Source of the DNA: Cheilinus undulatus
Taxonomy: Eukaryota; Chordata; Actinopteri; Labriformes; Labridae
Reading direction: 5' to 3'
DNA: 64,000 nucleotides
Assembly (NCBI RefSeq): GCF_018320785.1
Contig: NC_054870.1
Span: 6,803,933-6,867,932, forward strand
This document shows, one piece after another, positions 1 through 12,049 of this stretch. The translations under genes were made by a program, and so were the position numbers. Under the pieces are notes generated by a model. The model was not told the DNA's origin and did not search any database. It saw only the letters and a program-made list of their open reading frames with translations. How positions within the stretch are numbered: position 1 is the first letter of the stretch; every line of letters starts with the position of its first letter.

Positions 1-831
1 ACTAATAACTGGAATAGCCATTCCAATCCTATAACATTCTTAGGGAATGTAAACATAGTTCAGTACTCCAGTAAATAAACAAAAAAACTAGTCCACTCAG
101 CGCACTTCCTTAACAGATTTATCAATGAAAAGGTGTGAAGACGAGGGAGACGGAGAGTCATCTGTAACCAGACTATAAACATGTACGTTAACATAAACAG
201 TCATGTGACAAAAAGCTTAGTTTTAACAGACCAGCTGTTTGAATAAACAGAATAATTACCCCTTCTGCACTACGAGGGCACAGATGTGAGACGGAGCACT
301 CCACGCCCTGCAGGTGCTGATTGTCCATCAAACACGTCAATATTTATCAGACATTATCATGCCGGTTTACCAGAGGCGTTTCCTTTGGCTCTACAAAGAA
401 ATAATGGCTTCTTCTCTTTTCTTTTGTTTTATGTTATTTAAATCTTCTGACAACAGTTTATAAAACTTAGAACAGGAGGGAAGTGAGTTTTTTTTGTGAC
501 ACTCACCTCTCAGTGTTAAGGTGAGCCTGGAAACAAGACGTACATCAGATATAGAAGATAAGACCGTCTAATGTTACTGGTCTTAAAGCTGGAGTCTGTC
601 ATTTTATTTATGTCAGTTAAGTGACGGTTGATACTGGACCACAGGCTCCTTAGGCTGGCAGCGCTGTACTCCCTGCTCAGAAAATATGACTGTCTCAGGT
701 TGCGATGGTTACTTCTGTCGTCTAACAGCTGCTGTGCATTAATTTGGAACCGTGTAAGGATCTTTTTTGACCGGAACTACTTGTGAAGTTCAAACAGGGT
801 CCATATGTCAGAAGGTAATGGACACTAATGG

Positions 832-1107
832 AATTTCCAGAGCCAATCAGAATCAAGTATTCACCTCGACCATGGTATAACTCCAACTCAGTTTCTCCTA
901 CAGACTTAATTTTTGCTTTAAAATGTAGTCAAATAATTCAGCTGCTTGTGCTGGATTCACTTTTTTGCCATCTTTGACAGATTTTAATTATAAATTGTAT
1001 TATTAGGAAATTACTGTTAAAGTTAGATCATGATTTTTGGCTGTCAGACTTTTATAATGTGTGCATGCGATGGCAACAGGCAGAGCTAACATGATTGGCC
1101 CATTCCC
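832..1107 (-). repeat. Family A foldback repeat, copy 1 (partial)
   Basis: Part of the family A core in reverse orientation: the blocks for 'actgagttggagtt', 'agcataaatagctga' and 'gagccaaaaatcat' appear in complement. The copy ends at the arm segment 'ggcagagctaacatgattgg' near 1080-1100. Similar blocks recur at 1440, 3700, 4383, 22060, 50628 and 52170, so this is a dispersed element, not a gene. It abuts family X copy 1. Confidence 0.65.
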
Positions 1108-1412
1108 CTACCATTAGAAAACATATAGATACCAACAATCTTTCCTTTATGTTGACTGTCCTTTGTTGGCAACTTTTGGAAAAGCGTATGAAACTTCATT
1201 TCTTGCCAGTTCTATTCACCTTTCCAAATAGTTGCCAACTATAGCCCACTTTGTAGCAAAAATGGAGGGAAAAGTCCCAACAGCCTCAGCTTCACCAACA
1301 TTCCATCATCTGTCTTGGATGATGTCAACCTCTGAAGCTTATAGAACATTCCATTCTTGCTCTTTGCATGCAGGCCTGTCTAGGTTGTCATTGTACTATA
1401 ACTAGTACACAA
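1108..1412 (-). repeat. Family X dispersed repeat, copy 1
   Basis: Contains the family X blocks 'accaacaatctttcc', 'gttgactgtcctt', 'ttggcaacttttgg' and 'aacattccatcatctg', with one or two internal units of the type that is tandemly amplified at 6.2-7.1 kb. It sits between family A copies 1 and 2 and has a close inverted counterpart at 4165-4380. Confidence 0.6.
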
Positions 1413-1439
1413 AAATATTTATTGGCTAACCAGTATATC

Positions 1440-1790
1440 AGAGACCTAACATTCTATCACATACGCACACATCATCTCAGTCCACTTCCAAGCCCTATAA
1501 CTCTAACTCAGTTCCTCCTACAGACTTCATTTTGGCTTTAAAAAGTAGACAAATTATTCAGCTATGTAAGCTGGATTCATTTTTTTGCAATTTTTTAATA
1601 ATTAAATAATTTAATAATTAGTTGATGATTTTTGGCTCTCAGACTCTTACCATGTATGTGTATGTGAAAAGAATGTTGTGACTCTCTCAGTGAGACCAAA
1701 GCAAATGCTTCCTGGAGAACAGCACAGTTACAATGGGCAGAGATGATTGGTCCTATTGTGAGCATCAGTGGTTTGAGGGAAGCTCCATCC
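1440..1790 (-). repeat. Family A foldback repeat, copy 2
   Basis: Starts with 'taacattctatcacatac' and ends with the complementary block 'tatgtgaaaagaatgttgtg' near 1660-1680, followed by the arm 'gaccaaagcaaatgcttcc'. The inverted ends and the A/T-rich core between them are those of a miniature inverted-repeat element. No coding capacity is seen. Confidence 0.65.
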
Positions 1791-1932
1791 CAGTTGGAGT
1801 ATATTCCTTTAAATGTACATCCCTGAGTTAGAGAAGAATCCTGCTCAGTGTGGATGTTCTTTATTAACCAACTCTATATTAACTTATTTGTTAAGGTCTG
1901 ATCCTGACAGAGCAGCAGTTTCGTTTGCACCG

Positions 1933-2275
1933 TTGATGAACTTCAGGGAGATTAAAACCCCCCACCATCACACCCCGGATGAGTGCATGCTCTCTGTCGG
2001 CGTTACAGAGCTCTCCTCGCTCCGTCGGCCGTACGTTCAAGAACTGCAGGAGGCTCAGCAGCAGCTGGCGGCGAGCCCGCAGTATTATTAGCTGATGTCA
2101 CGCTGCATGCTGCAAACTCAAGGTCAGTCTGAGGTGAAACCACTGCAGAGAGCTGGAGGGGCTGCTGGTGTGTTCAGGAGGGGGGTTGATAGTGATACGA
2201 CTGCAGGACGGTCGACCCTTCATCACCGGGATTGTGAAGGTGGAAACCAGAGCAGGGAAATGTGTGGGCAGGTGA
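1933..2275 (+). other. Unrecognised protein-like, CpG-containing segment
   Basis: Base composition differs from the surrounding A/T-rich intron: it is richer in G+C and CpG. Short open stretches occur on both strands, separated by stops. On the plus strand one frame near 2150-2275 reads LEGLLVCSGGG followed by QDGRPFITGIVKVETRAG, and the segment ends at a possible donor (GGCAGGTGAG, 2268-2277). I do not recognise the sequence. It could be a decayed transposon ORF, a retrocopy fragment or a non-coding CpG-rich element. It is not offered as a working gene. Confidence 0.25.
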
Positions 2276-3699
2276 GAATGGAGAGCTGCAGACAACTGCC
2301 AGGAATCTATTTCTGCTCAAACCAACAGATTCATCAGGGCCAAAAATCCTACCTGGAGATTTGGTAGATGGATGGCAATATGTATCTAGATATTTTTCAG
2401 TAAAGTAATAAGAAATGGTTCTCATAATACCAGGGAGATAAACTCTGATATGACTAAAGAAGAAATAAAATCATAATGAAACCACAGCAACAAAAACAGA
2501 CATCCTACACACCTAATATCAGACACTGCCTCATTTTCATGATCAAAAATGGCAGCTGAACTCCTACACATTGTCTAAATCAGATCTAAACCTGTGTATC
2601 TTTAGTAGCCTTGTTGATAAGTCAGGGTCCAGAGTGTCACAATTCAGCACAAACTATTTAAATTCTGTATTTTGTGATAAAAATGTGCAGAAACCATCCA
2701 CTGCAACAGAATAGTTTTGAAAATTTCTCTCTGGTTTATATTTCAATAAAGATGATGTTTGCTAAAGAAAAGTAAAGTTTAAAGGTAAATTAGGTCGTGG
2801 CATCCCTTTGTATTGAACCTCCACAAACACCAGATTTTAGGATTTGATTTGCTTTGGTGGAAAGTGAACAGAATTATCTGCATGTGGTGCTGAGGTGAGT
2901 CTTGACCGCCACTGTGGGGTCTCGTGAGAGGAAATGACACAGCGTTTGTTCAGAAACTCGCCACCCGGTGAAACGTCTCGCCTCAGTGAAGTGTTTTAAC
3001 AGGAACAGAGCAGACGCCGACTCAGACCAAGAGAGCGCACACTTCCTCTTTCATTCTTGCATTTTAAAAAGTGACGGCATTCAGTGATGGTGACATTGAA
3101 CCCCTGATCCAAACATTACCACAGCGTCAGCAGCGCAGTCACTTCCTGTCTTATTTTAGAAAGTAAAATGGTCTAAAAGATGATATGAGCTGCAGAGAGT
3201 GAGGTTGATGAGGTTTTAAAAAGACCTTTGATCAGACATGTTTTTAAAAACGTGTCACTTCCTGTCAGACTTCTTCACATGACAGAAATCTAATTTTAGG
3301 AGCTGACCTCGGTTTGTAGGAGGTTGGCCTGCTTTAACTCCAGACAGTTGTAGTTGATGTTCACTATCAGGGACTGGTTCTACAGTTATAGTAGGGGGAA
3401 CCAGAGCTGACTGTCTCACTCTTTACTGTCATATGGATTATTGATGATCAATACATCTGATAAAAACCAATCCTAGCTCAGACAGAAGCTCAAGGTCTTC
3501 ATGGTGAAGTGGCACACTCTCATTCTTGTTAACTATTTTAAGAATGGGTGAATGGGATTGGTTTAGCTAGAGACACTGAATAGGTTTTAACATCAAAATC
3601 AGCTTTATAATAACAATACACCCCTGTTTGAATTAGCATCATTAATCGTGTCAGTTATATTATTACTGTTAATTATATGGAGTCATTACTGCTAGTGAC

Positions 3700-4150
3700 T
3701 TAATGATTTTGTTCTCAGATTTGTCTTTCCATTCAGATCTGCCTTTGCGCTCTACACTGCCTCCTTGTAGTGGATTCAGCCTCTTTGACCAACTGACACT
3801 CTCAGCCAACCAATTAGAGACAGGTAGTAGATGGACCAATCGTGTTAGCTCTGCCTGTTGTTGCTGTGCTGTTCTCCGGGAAGCATTTGCTTTGATCTCA
3901 CCAGGAGAGTCCCAACATTCTATCACATACACACCCACTGCAAAGTCTGAGAGCCAAAAATAATCAGCAAACTTCTACAGTAAAGAATAAAAATCTGCCA
4001 ATGATATCAAAAAAGTGAAACCAGCATACAAAGCTTAATAATTTGTCTGCTTTTTAAAGCCAAAATGAAGTCTGTAGGAGGAACTGAGTTAGAGTTAAAG
4101 GGCTTGGAAGTGGACTGAGATATGTGTATGTGATAGAATGTTGGGACTGA
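3700..4150 (+). repeat. Family A foldback repeat, copy 3 (arm plus core)
   Basis: An outer arm (3700-3905, including 'ttagctctgcctgttgttgc') precedes the core. The core starts at 'gagagtcccaacattctatc' (3905) and ends with the inverted complement 'gtgatagaatgttgggactg' (about 4131-4150). Inside are the blocks 'aaagccaaaatgaagtctg' and 'ggcttggaagtggactgag'. The small antiparallel ORFs here arise from the repeat. Confidence 0.7.
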
Positions 4151-4164
4151 TTTACTGGTTAGCT

Positions 4165-4380
4165 TATACATCTGGTGGGGTTTGGGGTTTATTGAATTGA
4201 CAACCTAGACTGGCCTTAATGCAGAGGGCATGGATGAAATGTTTTATGGGCTGAAGAGGATGCTGGTAACTTTTGGCAAACTGGGTTGCGAGAAGCGAGA
4301 GTTTAAGCAACTTTTCATAAAGTTTCAATCAAAGGACAACATTAAGGAAAGATTGTTGGTATATATGTGTTCTAACAATA
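4165..4380 (+). repeat. Family X dispersed repeat, copy 2
   Basis: Shows the family X blocks 'acaacctagactggcc', 'catggatgaaatgtttta', 'ggacaacattaaggaaag' and 'attgttggtatatatgtg' in the orientation opposite to copy 1. It is flanked on both sides by family A sequence, exactly as copy 1 is. Confidence 0.6.
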
Positions 4381-4382
4381 GT

Positions 4383-4530
4383 GGGGTAGACCAATCATGT
4401 TAGCTCTGCCTGTTGTTGCTGTGCTGTTCCCCAAGGGACATTTGCTTTGATCTCTCTAAGAGAGTCCCAACATTCTATCACATACACACACATTATAAAA
4501 GCATGAGAGCCAAAAATCAGTTTTGGGGAA
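4383..4530 (+). repeat. Family A foldback repeat, copy 4 (left part only)
   Basis: Arm sequence ('accaatcatgttagctctgc') runs into the core start ('agagtcccaacattctatca') and breaks off after 'gagagccaaaaatcag'. The right half is missing, replaced by an A/T-rich degenerate array. Confidence 0.6.
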
Positions 4531-4589
4531 GATAAAGTTAACGTAATAATTAAGTTGCCGCAGATGGTTTCACTCTGTAGAGAGCAGTC

Positions 4590-4860
4590 TTTACGTATTA
4601 AATTATGAAGTCTTTCAACCCAAAATTTCCAATCAAATTCCCTGAAAATTACAAATAAATTCCCCAAATTTTAAAAAAAGTGACCTGAAAATTTCCTCCA
4701 AAATATTGACTCAAACTAAAAAAAATGAACAAAATAATCCTCAAAACTTGTGGTGAAAATTCCTGAAATTTTAAACTCATCCCCTAACATTCCAGGCAAA
4801 TTACTTAAACTTCTGTGGGAATTCTGGACAGATATCTCCAAAATTCTAATTCCAGAAATT
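4590..4860 (-). repeat. A/T-rich degenerate minisatellite
   Basis: Loose repeats of about 25-30 bp around 'aaatttcc', 'aattccc' and 'ccaaaatt'. The reverse complement resembles the T-rich tract at 24830-25370. There is no coding signal. Confidence 0.5.
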
Positions 4861-5999
4861 ATAACGAAGTTGTAAGAAAGCCAAAACGGAATGTCCTAAT
4901 ACATGTAGGGTCTGGATATAAATGGTTTTATAAATATATTTATAAAGGTACACAGATCAGTCATGAACATGCATTTTTGATAGTCAAATATGTCTATAAT
5001 GGTAAAAATATGTATGTCATTAGACAAAGTTATACACCTACCTGGCATAAATGTGTGGTTATAGATTTGTATGATATAACTTTGATTTAGGTTTTTATCT
5101 CAAATTAAGTAGTATGGTCACAGCTGAATTATGAAAGGCTGTATTAAATAAGAGTGCATGTAATCTAAATTTAACACTCTAGTGTGACACAGTGTTGTCT
5201 GTTTGGTGTGATATAACTTTTATTTTTGTGTGTTTTGCTTTCTTTCTTTTCATATTAGAAATAAATGTTAATAGTAACATCTCAGTGTCAGGTCCTCTGT
5301 GTTTATGGGCTCTAATGTCAGAGCAGACGGACCAGCATGCACTGCAGTGTCCTCTACCTGCTGGTGGATGTGGATGTTCAGGCTGACCTTGTGTTGGCGT
5401 TTAAGCTCTAACGTTAATGAGGATTAGACGGAGAAAGAGGAGTAAAGCCCACATGATAACACTGGGCACCTGAATGCCTCTGCCTTCTGTTCAGGACTGA
5501 AAAAATAAATTCAGACGGGAAGTGATTTCAGCAAAAGTCACTCCTGTTTGACTGCAAAACTATGGGGAGGGATTTGGGTCAAAGCAGAGACAGGAAGTGA
5601 TTCTGATGACAGAATCAGTTTAGTAAACTCGCAACTTCCTGTTTGACAGTCTGACCTTTGTGCTGCATTCAGGGACCTCAGTAACACATCAGTGTTCTGC
5701 TACCATAAACATAAATATGTCCTGTTAGTAGATTAATATAACACGCAATTATGCAGAGGTTCATAAACTGAGGGGTAGAGTGTGGAGTGTGGGTGGACCA
5801 AGTGGGGTTGGAACAGGGGAAGACACTACCATGGGAGGTTCAACCATCAGGCAGACTGTCTGAGGCCTCAGGATATAACCACTAAAGGTAGGGCTGGCCA
5901 GTTCATGAAGTTTTAGGATTTATCAATATATTTCTGGATGAGATCAAGGGCAATGCATTGTCTTAAATCCTATAAAATAGCAAACTAACTCACTCCCAC

Positions 6000-7220
6000 A
6001 CTCAAAATTGCTCAGTTATGTTGGCAACATTTAATAGTGGAACTGGTAAGGTGCGAGGGTTCCCTCACTCTTTACTAATTCCACCAACTTTTGTGAATGT
6101 TGACAATATATTTGTCAATTTAGACACTTCTGCCTCTCTTGGTTAAAAAAACAACAAGGTGTAAGTTTTGATCCATATGGCCCACATGCAAAAGGCAAGG
6201 ATGGAATGTTTTATAAACTTTGAAAACTTCATATTAAAAGGCAAGAATGGAATGTTCAGTAAACTGATAACTTCATGTTAAAAGGCAAGGATAGACTGTT
6301 TTGTATACTTTGATAACTTCATATTAAGAGGCAAAGATAGATTGTTTCATAAGCTTTGTAGACTTCATACGAAAAGGCAAGGTTTGATTTTTTTATAAAC
6401 TTTGATAACTTCATATTAAAAAGCGAGGATGGAATGTTTTATAAACTTTGATAATGTCATATTAAAAGGCAAGAATGGAATATTCAGTAAACTGATAACT
6501 TCATATTAAAAGGCAAGGATGGACTATTTTATAAACTTTGATTACTTCATATTAAAAGGCGAGGATGGAATGTTTTATAAGCTTTGTAGACTACATACAA
6601 AAAGGCAAGGTTTGAATGTTTTATAAACTTTGATAACTTCATATGAAAAGGCAAGGAGGAAATGTTTTATAAGCTTTAATGACTTCATATTAAAAGGCAA
6701 GAATGGAATATTTCATAAGCTTTGATAACTTCATATGAAAAGGCTATGATGGAATGTTTGATAAACTTTGATAATGTCATAGTAAAAGGCCAGGAGGAAA
6801 TGTTTTATAAGCTTTGTGACATTCTATTTAAAGGCAAGGATGGAAAGTTTCATAAGCTTAGATAACATCTTCAAAGGCAAGGATGGACTGTTTTTTAAAA
6901 CCTTGTTTACTTCATATGAAAAGGCAAGGATGGACTGTTTTATAAACCTTGTTGACTTTAAATTAAAAGGCAAGGATGGAATGTTTTATAAGCTTTGATG
7001 ACTTCATATGAAAAGACAAGGATGGACTGTTTAATAAACTTTGATTACTTCATATTACAAGGCAAGGATTGAATGTTTTATAACTTTGATGGTGTCATAC
7101 TCAAAGGCAGAAGACAGAATGTTGGTAAAACTGGAGATGTTCTTTAATTTCCCTCTAGATTAATAAAGTATCTATTGAGATGGCTTTTCCTTTCATTTTT
7201 GCCAAATAGTCAACCATAGT
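6000..7220 (+). repeat. Family X copy 3 with expanded 45-bp tandem array
   Basis: From about 6180 to 7110 a unit of about 45 bp (core 'aaaggcaaggatggaatg', then 'ttttataaactttgataac') repeats roughly 20 times with substitutions and small indels. Ordinary family X sequence follows at 7080-7220 ('cagaatgttggtaaaac', 'tttgccaaatagtcaacc'), which shows that the array is an internal unit of the dispersed element that expanded here. A 60-residue ORF at 6816-6998 is a by-product. Confidence 0.8.
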
Positions 7221-7762
7221 TTAACAGTCGCGGTCTAATCTGAGTAGAACTAGAGTTTAAAAGTTAAAAAGCTCATGATTCCATCTGTGTTATCTATTTT
7301 ATGCTGATAACAACAAAACATTTCTCCTTGTCACAACTGCATTTTATCAAAGACTGAGTTTTCATTTTCCATCTTTCAACTACAACTCAAGTAGTAGAAG
7401 TGGGATGTAGAGGTTTGTAGCAAGGTCAGCTGTTTCATTACTTAGAGAGCTGGGAGTGCAGGGACAGAATTTGCGAAAGACAGTTAAAGAGATCTCAAAT
7501 GAAGCAGCTCAGGCCAGTCAGTGGATCTGGATGAGGAGGAGTAATGCCAGCTGGGGCAAAAATGAAGGTTGACGAAACCCCATAACTTCTCTATCCGTTA
7601 GTTTCGTTTAATCCTCTCTCTACTCTGTCTTCCCTCATGAAAATGAGGGAGTGGGGGGGGTAGAGTGTCAAGCCATGCCAGGCCGGGGGTGTGTGTTCAC
7701 CCATGACAGGGTACCACACTCTTAGCTCTGCCTCCCCCACCTTATTGCGAAGCGTGCTCGTG

Positions 7763-7781
7763 CTCTCTCTCTCTCTCTCTC
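7763..7781 (+). repeat. (CT)n microsatellite
   Basis: About nine perfect CT dinucleotides followed by a C run. Confidence 0.9.
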
Positions 7782-7799
7782 CCCCTAATCTGTCTCATT

Positions 7800-8260
7800 T
7801 TCCCCTTTTTTTCACTCTTAGTTATTGGTTGTTGCACTGTAATCATGAGTAGTGTTAAGGAAGGTAGTATCAGCATCGTCACTACCTGGAGCTTGCATGT
7901 ACGGAGCCTGGGTCTGTTGAAGGTGGCGTGCTGTTGAGGCTGTGTGGGCCATGTGGTAAGATAGGTAAGATGATGTCTGCGTGTTGGCATGGTGGGTGGT
8001 GAGAGCCAGCATGGAGGGGGGTGGCTCTGGGACGCTGGAGATCACTGTTCAGCCCCCTGGAGGTGTGGTGGGACTAACTGGACGAAACACTGACGAAGGA
8101 GAGTTCCCACTTGACAACCCCTGTGAAGTGCAGGTTTCTTACTACCCATCAGTCTGCGTGGTTGACTTGCGGAGGCAAATAGTATTGGATTAGGGATTTC
8201 TTCACTGAGTGCTGATCCTCTTTATAGGGCACAAGTATCTTGTGTTTCATTAAAAAAAAA
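7800..8260. other. CpG-containing stretch, unassigned
   Basis: Less A/T-rich than its surroundings, with several short overlapping ORFs on both strands (longest about 80 codons). None has a recognisable motif and the reading frames disagree. It may be a decayed retroelement piece such as an LTR, but no terminal repeats or primer-binding site were found. Confidence 0.25.
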
Positions 8261-9401
8261 TCAACTACAACTTAAGTGAGCTAATTAATGTCCATTCTGC
8301 TGATTTGGACACAGATTTCAACACTGGCTAATATTTCAACTAACAGGTCTTAGTACAAAGTTTGGAAGCAGATGAGGAGCAGCTAAAGCCAGTGAGCATG
8401 CTCCCATAGTCTGAGTTGTTTTCCCCCAACCTGACAAGAGTGAAGAGCAGAGAGTGCGGTGTCTCGTATCCCTGAGTGTTTTCCTTTAAGACAACCTGAA
8501 TGCTTTTTCCCCTGTTCGCCTCAGTAAATGTCAAGGTAGTGAGCCCTCTGGACATTATTCACTGTGACATTAAAGTACAATTATCATTGAGGGTTTTAAT
8601 GATAATAAATGAACAGCACAAAACAGAATTTTATCACAGTTATCATTAAAAGTTGTAACCAGGGCTCTGTTGTTATCTCGTCTTAGTCTAGTCTTCCTCA
8701 TGGAAAAAAGGTCAATGAACATTTTTAGTCAGAGATTGAGTCTACAAAATCTACACTGATCCCTATCACCTGACAAGGAGAGGAGCTGGACTGAAATCAC
8801 TGCCACAAAGGATGTCCACTGTAAAACCAAACAAGTTAAAAATAATCAAAATATTTATCATACCTGATTACAGCAAAGATTTTATGTGGTGAAAAATTTG
8901 ATAATAATTTGATGAGTATGACTGAAGTTAAAATCTATAATGTTTCAGATGCACTGAAGGTTCCCCTTATGTCTTCACATATTTTAACAATCATGCCACC
9001 CAAACTCTTCCACAGAGTTCACTACATCACACTCGCCATGGTGAGGTCGTTCTCCACAGGTAGGACCTCTCTAACTAAGATGGTAACTTCACTCATGGCA
9101 CAATGAGAACTGTTAGTACTCAAAACTAAAACTGTGTTCAACTCAGAAAAATAGAGCTTAAATGTCTCTTTGGGTTTCTTAAGTTAACACAACACAATTA
9201 TTTTGACAACCTTTAACTGTTCAGTTTTACAGTGTAGCAGGTAGCTAACAGCTAGCCTCTTTAGTTAGCGGTGAAGGTGTCAGAGGTGTGCTGAGTTGGT
9301 CATCTCCCTAAACATCAAACACTGTAAAAACTTCACAGTTAAATTATTCTTTATCTGTGTGGGCTCTCCTTCATATTCAGACTAAGTTAAATATTTAAAA
9401 C

Positions 9402-9716
9402 TAGGGCTGGACAATTGATTGAAATTTACATTGAATCCCAATATTTCCTACAGCAACTTTCAAACAGCAGAAGGTGCAGTATTTCTCTGACCTGAATGTG
9501 TCATAATGCCAGTTTAAAACTTTTTTTGTGGCAAAGATGCTCTGCCCTTCACACCGTGTAAATGTTGTAGTTTCAGTTTTTTAGAGTAGTTTGCAAAAAT
9601 TCCCACTTTCCTCATTTTTACACAAGACAAGGAACTTCAAAAATAACTGCATTTAAATCATCACGTTAGAAAAAAAATATTGCAATTGTATAATTTTCCC
9701 AAATCATTCAGCCCTG
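9402..9716. mobile_element. hAT-like non-autonomous element (315 bp)
   Basis: The left end TAGGGCTGGACAATTGATT and the right end AAATCATTCAGCCCTG are imperfect inverted repeats. Flanking 8-bp direct repeats are TTTAAAAC (9394-9401) and TTTAAAAG (9717-9724), one mismatch, the duplication size made by hAT transposases. There is no internal ORF, so this is a miniature element mobilised in trans. Confidence 0.75.
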
Positions 9717-10010
9717 TTTAAAAGTGTGCCGGGTCTAAGGGTGAGGTTTTCTAGGGTGAGGGCGGGAGGGTCGAACTTGATCAGCAGTTTCAGGTATGAC
9801 CAGATCACCAGTCTAACAGAAACCAGTAGAACCAGTCAGCTCAGACTCAAGAGGGACTGGCTCAACGTGGGTCAGTGAGCCAGGAATACACTCCAGGAAA
9901 GAAACAGCTCTGAAGACATTTGCTGGAAAACATACCAAATATATCGAATAAAAAAGTTATGATTAAGAATGGTGCCATGCCATCTTTTTCCTTAGCTGTT
10001 TAGTTTAAAG

Positions 10011-10581
10011 CAAGGGTGCCCAAACTCTGGCCCGGGGGCAAAATGTGGCCTGCGGTCCAATTTTGATTGGCCCGCAGCAAATTCTAGAAATAAAATGAAA
10101 TATGGCCCACATTTGCTTGACTGTACCATACTTTCATAGTTTCAGAATAAGACAGTGCTACCATGCTAATTCTGTAAACACACATCTTGACAAGAATAAT
10201 TAATCGATGTGTTTTTTGTGACTAACTTAAGACAACTCTGTACAAAGTAAACATACTGGCAACCAAAATAATAATATCTTGTTTTCTAACTCCCTGATAG
10301 GTTACGGCAGCAAATAGCAGTACCAATAATATTATGAGGGCAGAGCCAGTGGTAGCTAGTGCTAAAAATGGCCTCCTGAAATCTCATTAGCATTCCCAAA
10401 AACCTGGAAATTATTGACTATTTGCATTGTTAGCCATTAAATCCTCCACCCCAGCTCCTCCTCTATTCTGCTTCTGACTTAATCAATGTCATATACCTAG
10501 CCTTGTGGATAATAAAGCGGCCCCAACATCCTTATGTATTTCTGTATGTGGCCCTCGCTGGAAAAAGTTTGGACACCCCTG
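10011..10581. mobile_element. hAT-like non-autonomous element (571 bp)
   Basis: The ends CAAGGGTGCCCAAACTCTGG and (right, as read on plus) AAAGTTTGGACACCCCTG are inverted repeats. The 8-bp target duplication is GTTTAAAG (10003-10010) and CTTTAAAG (10582-10589). Internal sequence such as 'gtggcctgcggtcc' is typical of a vertebrate hAT group. It has no transposase. A related end fragment lies at about 24725-24790. Confidence 0.8.
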
Positions 10582-10914
10582 CTTTAAAGTGTCTACCTGT
10601 CATACTTGGCTGTGGTTTTAGTGATGCCAAAGACCGCCATGAGGTCCTTCATCATTTAGCCAAAATCATCCATAAGTAAGAGAACCAAATAAATCTGGAA
10701 TCATCTCTTTCAGGTCCCAAATCCAGAGAACTACAGGACAGACTCAGATGACACACTGAAGTCCTCAGATAGCCAGCAGTCCTTCATCAGAGCTCAGGAG
10801 AGCAGATATACCAGCAATCTTCTGCTCATGTTGACAGTCCTTTGAAAATGAAATCTCATGGGGGGGTAATGAAAAATGAAAAAAGGTTGGGAACTACCAG
10901 TCTATGGTATATTC

Positions 10915-11415
10915 TTATCTTTATGATCCCTTTATTATCTGTTTGAACTGATTTATAGTATATTGTGATTGCCATTTTGCTTATTTTTTTCTTTATTTAA
11001 CCATCAAGTTAATTTCAACTTTCTGTAACAATCCATGTTTTTGATTTGTGGTATAATTCTACTTTTATTTTGATTTTCTTTGCCTTGTTTTTACAGGTTT
11101 ATTTTCCATTTGTATTGTAATCTTGTTTTTATTTATCTTATTTTAACTTGCAGGTTATTTTCATCTTTCTCTTACCTACCATGTTTTTATTGAAGGATGG
11201 TATAGTCCTACTTTTATTTGATTTTTCCCCTAATTTTTACTTATAATCCATTCCTCATCTTACTTTTACTCAGCATGTATTGATTTTCTATAGTATATTC
11301 TTATTTTGTTTTGACTTGCCCTGTTTCTACTGACATATTTTTCCTAATCCCTCTTTCACCCACTGTGTGTTTTGATTGGTGGTTTAGTCCTGTCTTTATC
11401 TACTTTATTTTTTGA
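10915..11415 (+). repeat. T-rich degenerate tandem array, left part
   Basis: Imperfect units of roughly 100-130 bp with the blocks 'ccatgtttttattga', 'ggtatagtcctactttta' and 'tgacaggttatttt'. The same units resume at 12845-13085, so the array appears to have been split. Confidence 0.55.
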
Positions 11416-11419
11416 AAGA

Positions 11420-11990
11420 CCAGTTGGACTTTCCAAAAAACTTCAGTCAGGCTTTCATGTGTTTTCACTGAGGAGAGTATTTTACCTATCCACTCTGCCA
11501 TAAAGCCCAGATCAGTGGAGGGCCGCAGTGATGGTTGTCCTTCTGGAACTTTGTCTCATCTCCACACAGAATCTCTGGAGCTCAGTCCATAAGGTCACCT
11601 CTCTTACTAACGCCCTTCTCCCCTGATCGCTCAGTTTAGTCCGGCCATCAGCTCTTGGAAGAGTCCTGGTTGTACCAAACTTCTTCCATTTGAAAATTAT
11701 GGAGGCCACTGTGCTCTTGGGAAGCAGAAATGTTTTTGTAGCCTTCCCCAGATCTGTGCCTGTCAAAAATCCTATCTCTGAGCTCTGCCAATCAATTCAA
11801 TTTACCAGAGTCAGACTCCAATCAAGGGGCAGAAACATTTCAGCAAACATCATGAGAAATGGGGGGGAACCTGAGCTGTACAGTGTTGTTGGAAAGGGTC
11901 TGAAAACTTATCGAAATTTGATATATGAGAGAATTTTTTAACTTAGTCAACTGTAGCATCAGGATGAAATATAAGAAAACTGAAAACAGT
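11420..11990 (-). pseudogene. Tc1/mariner transposase fragment
   Basis: On the minus strand (11512-11766) a reading frame begins MTGTDLGKATKTFLLPKST and continues into a helix-turn-helix-like region ending 'SSRRTTITAALH'. This matches the N-terminal DNA-binding region of Tc1-type transposases and the related copy at 53619-54783. The catalytic DDE part is absent. Downstream on the minus strand the sequence continues into 'gggctttatggcagag', as in the other copy, before breaking off. It is a truncated, inactive relic. Confidence 0.7.
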
Positions 11991-12049
11991 TGTTTTCTGT
12001 TTCAGTGTAAACTAAAGTAATACTGAGCATGATAATATGGAGATGGTGG

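Noticed and set aside
11690..11941. 83-codon plus-strand ORF
   Set aside because: It is antisense to the Tc1 transposase fragment.
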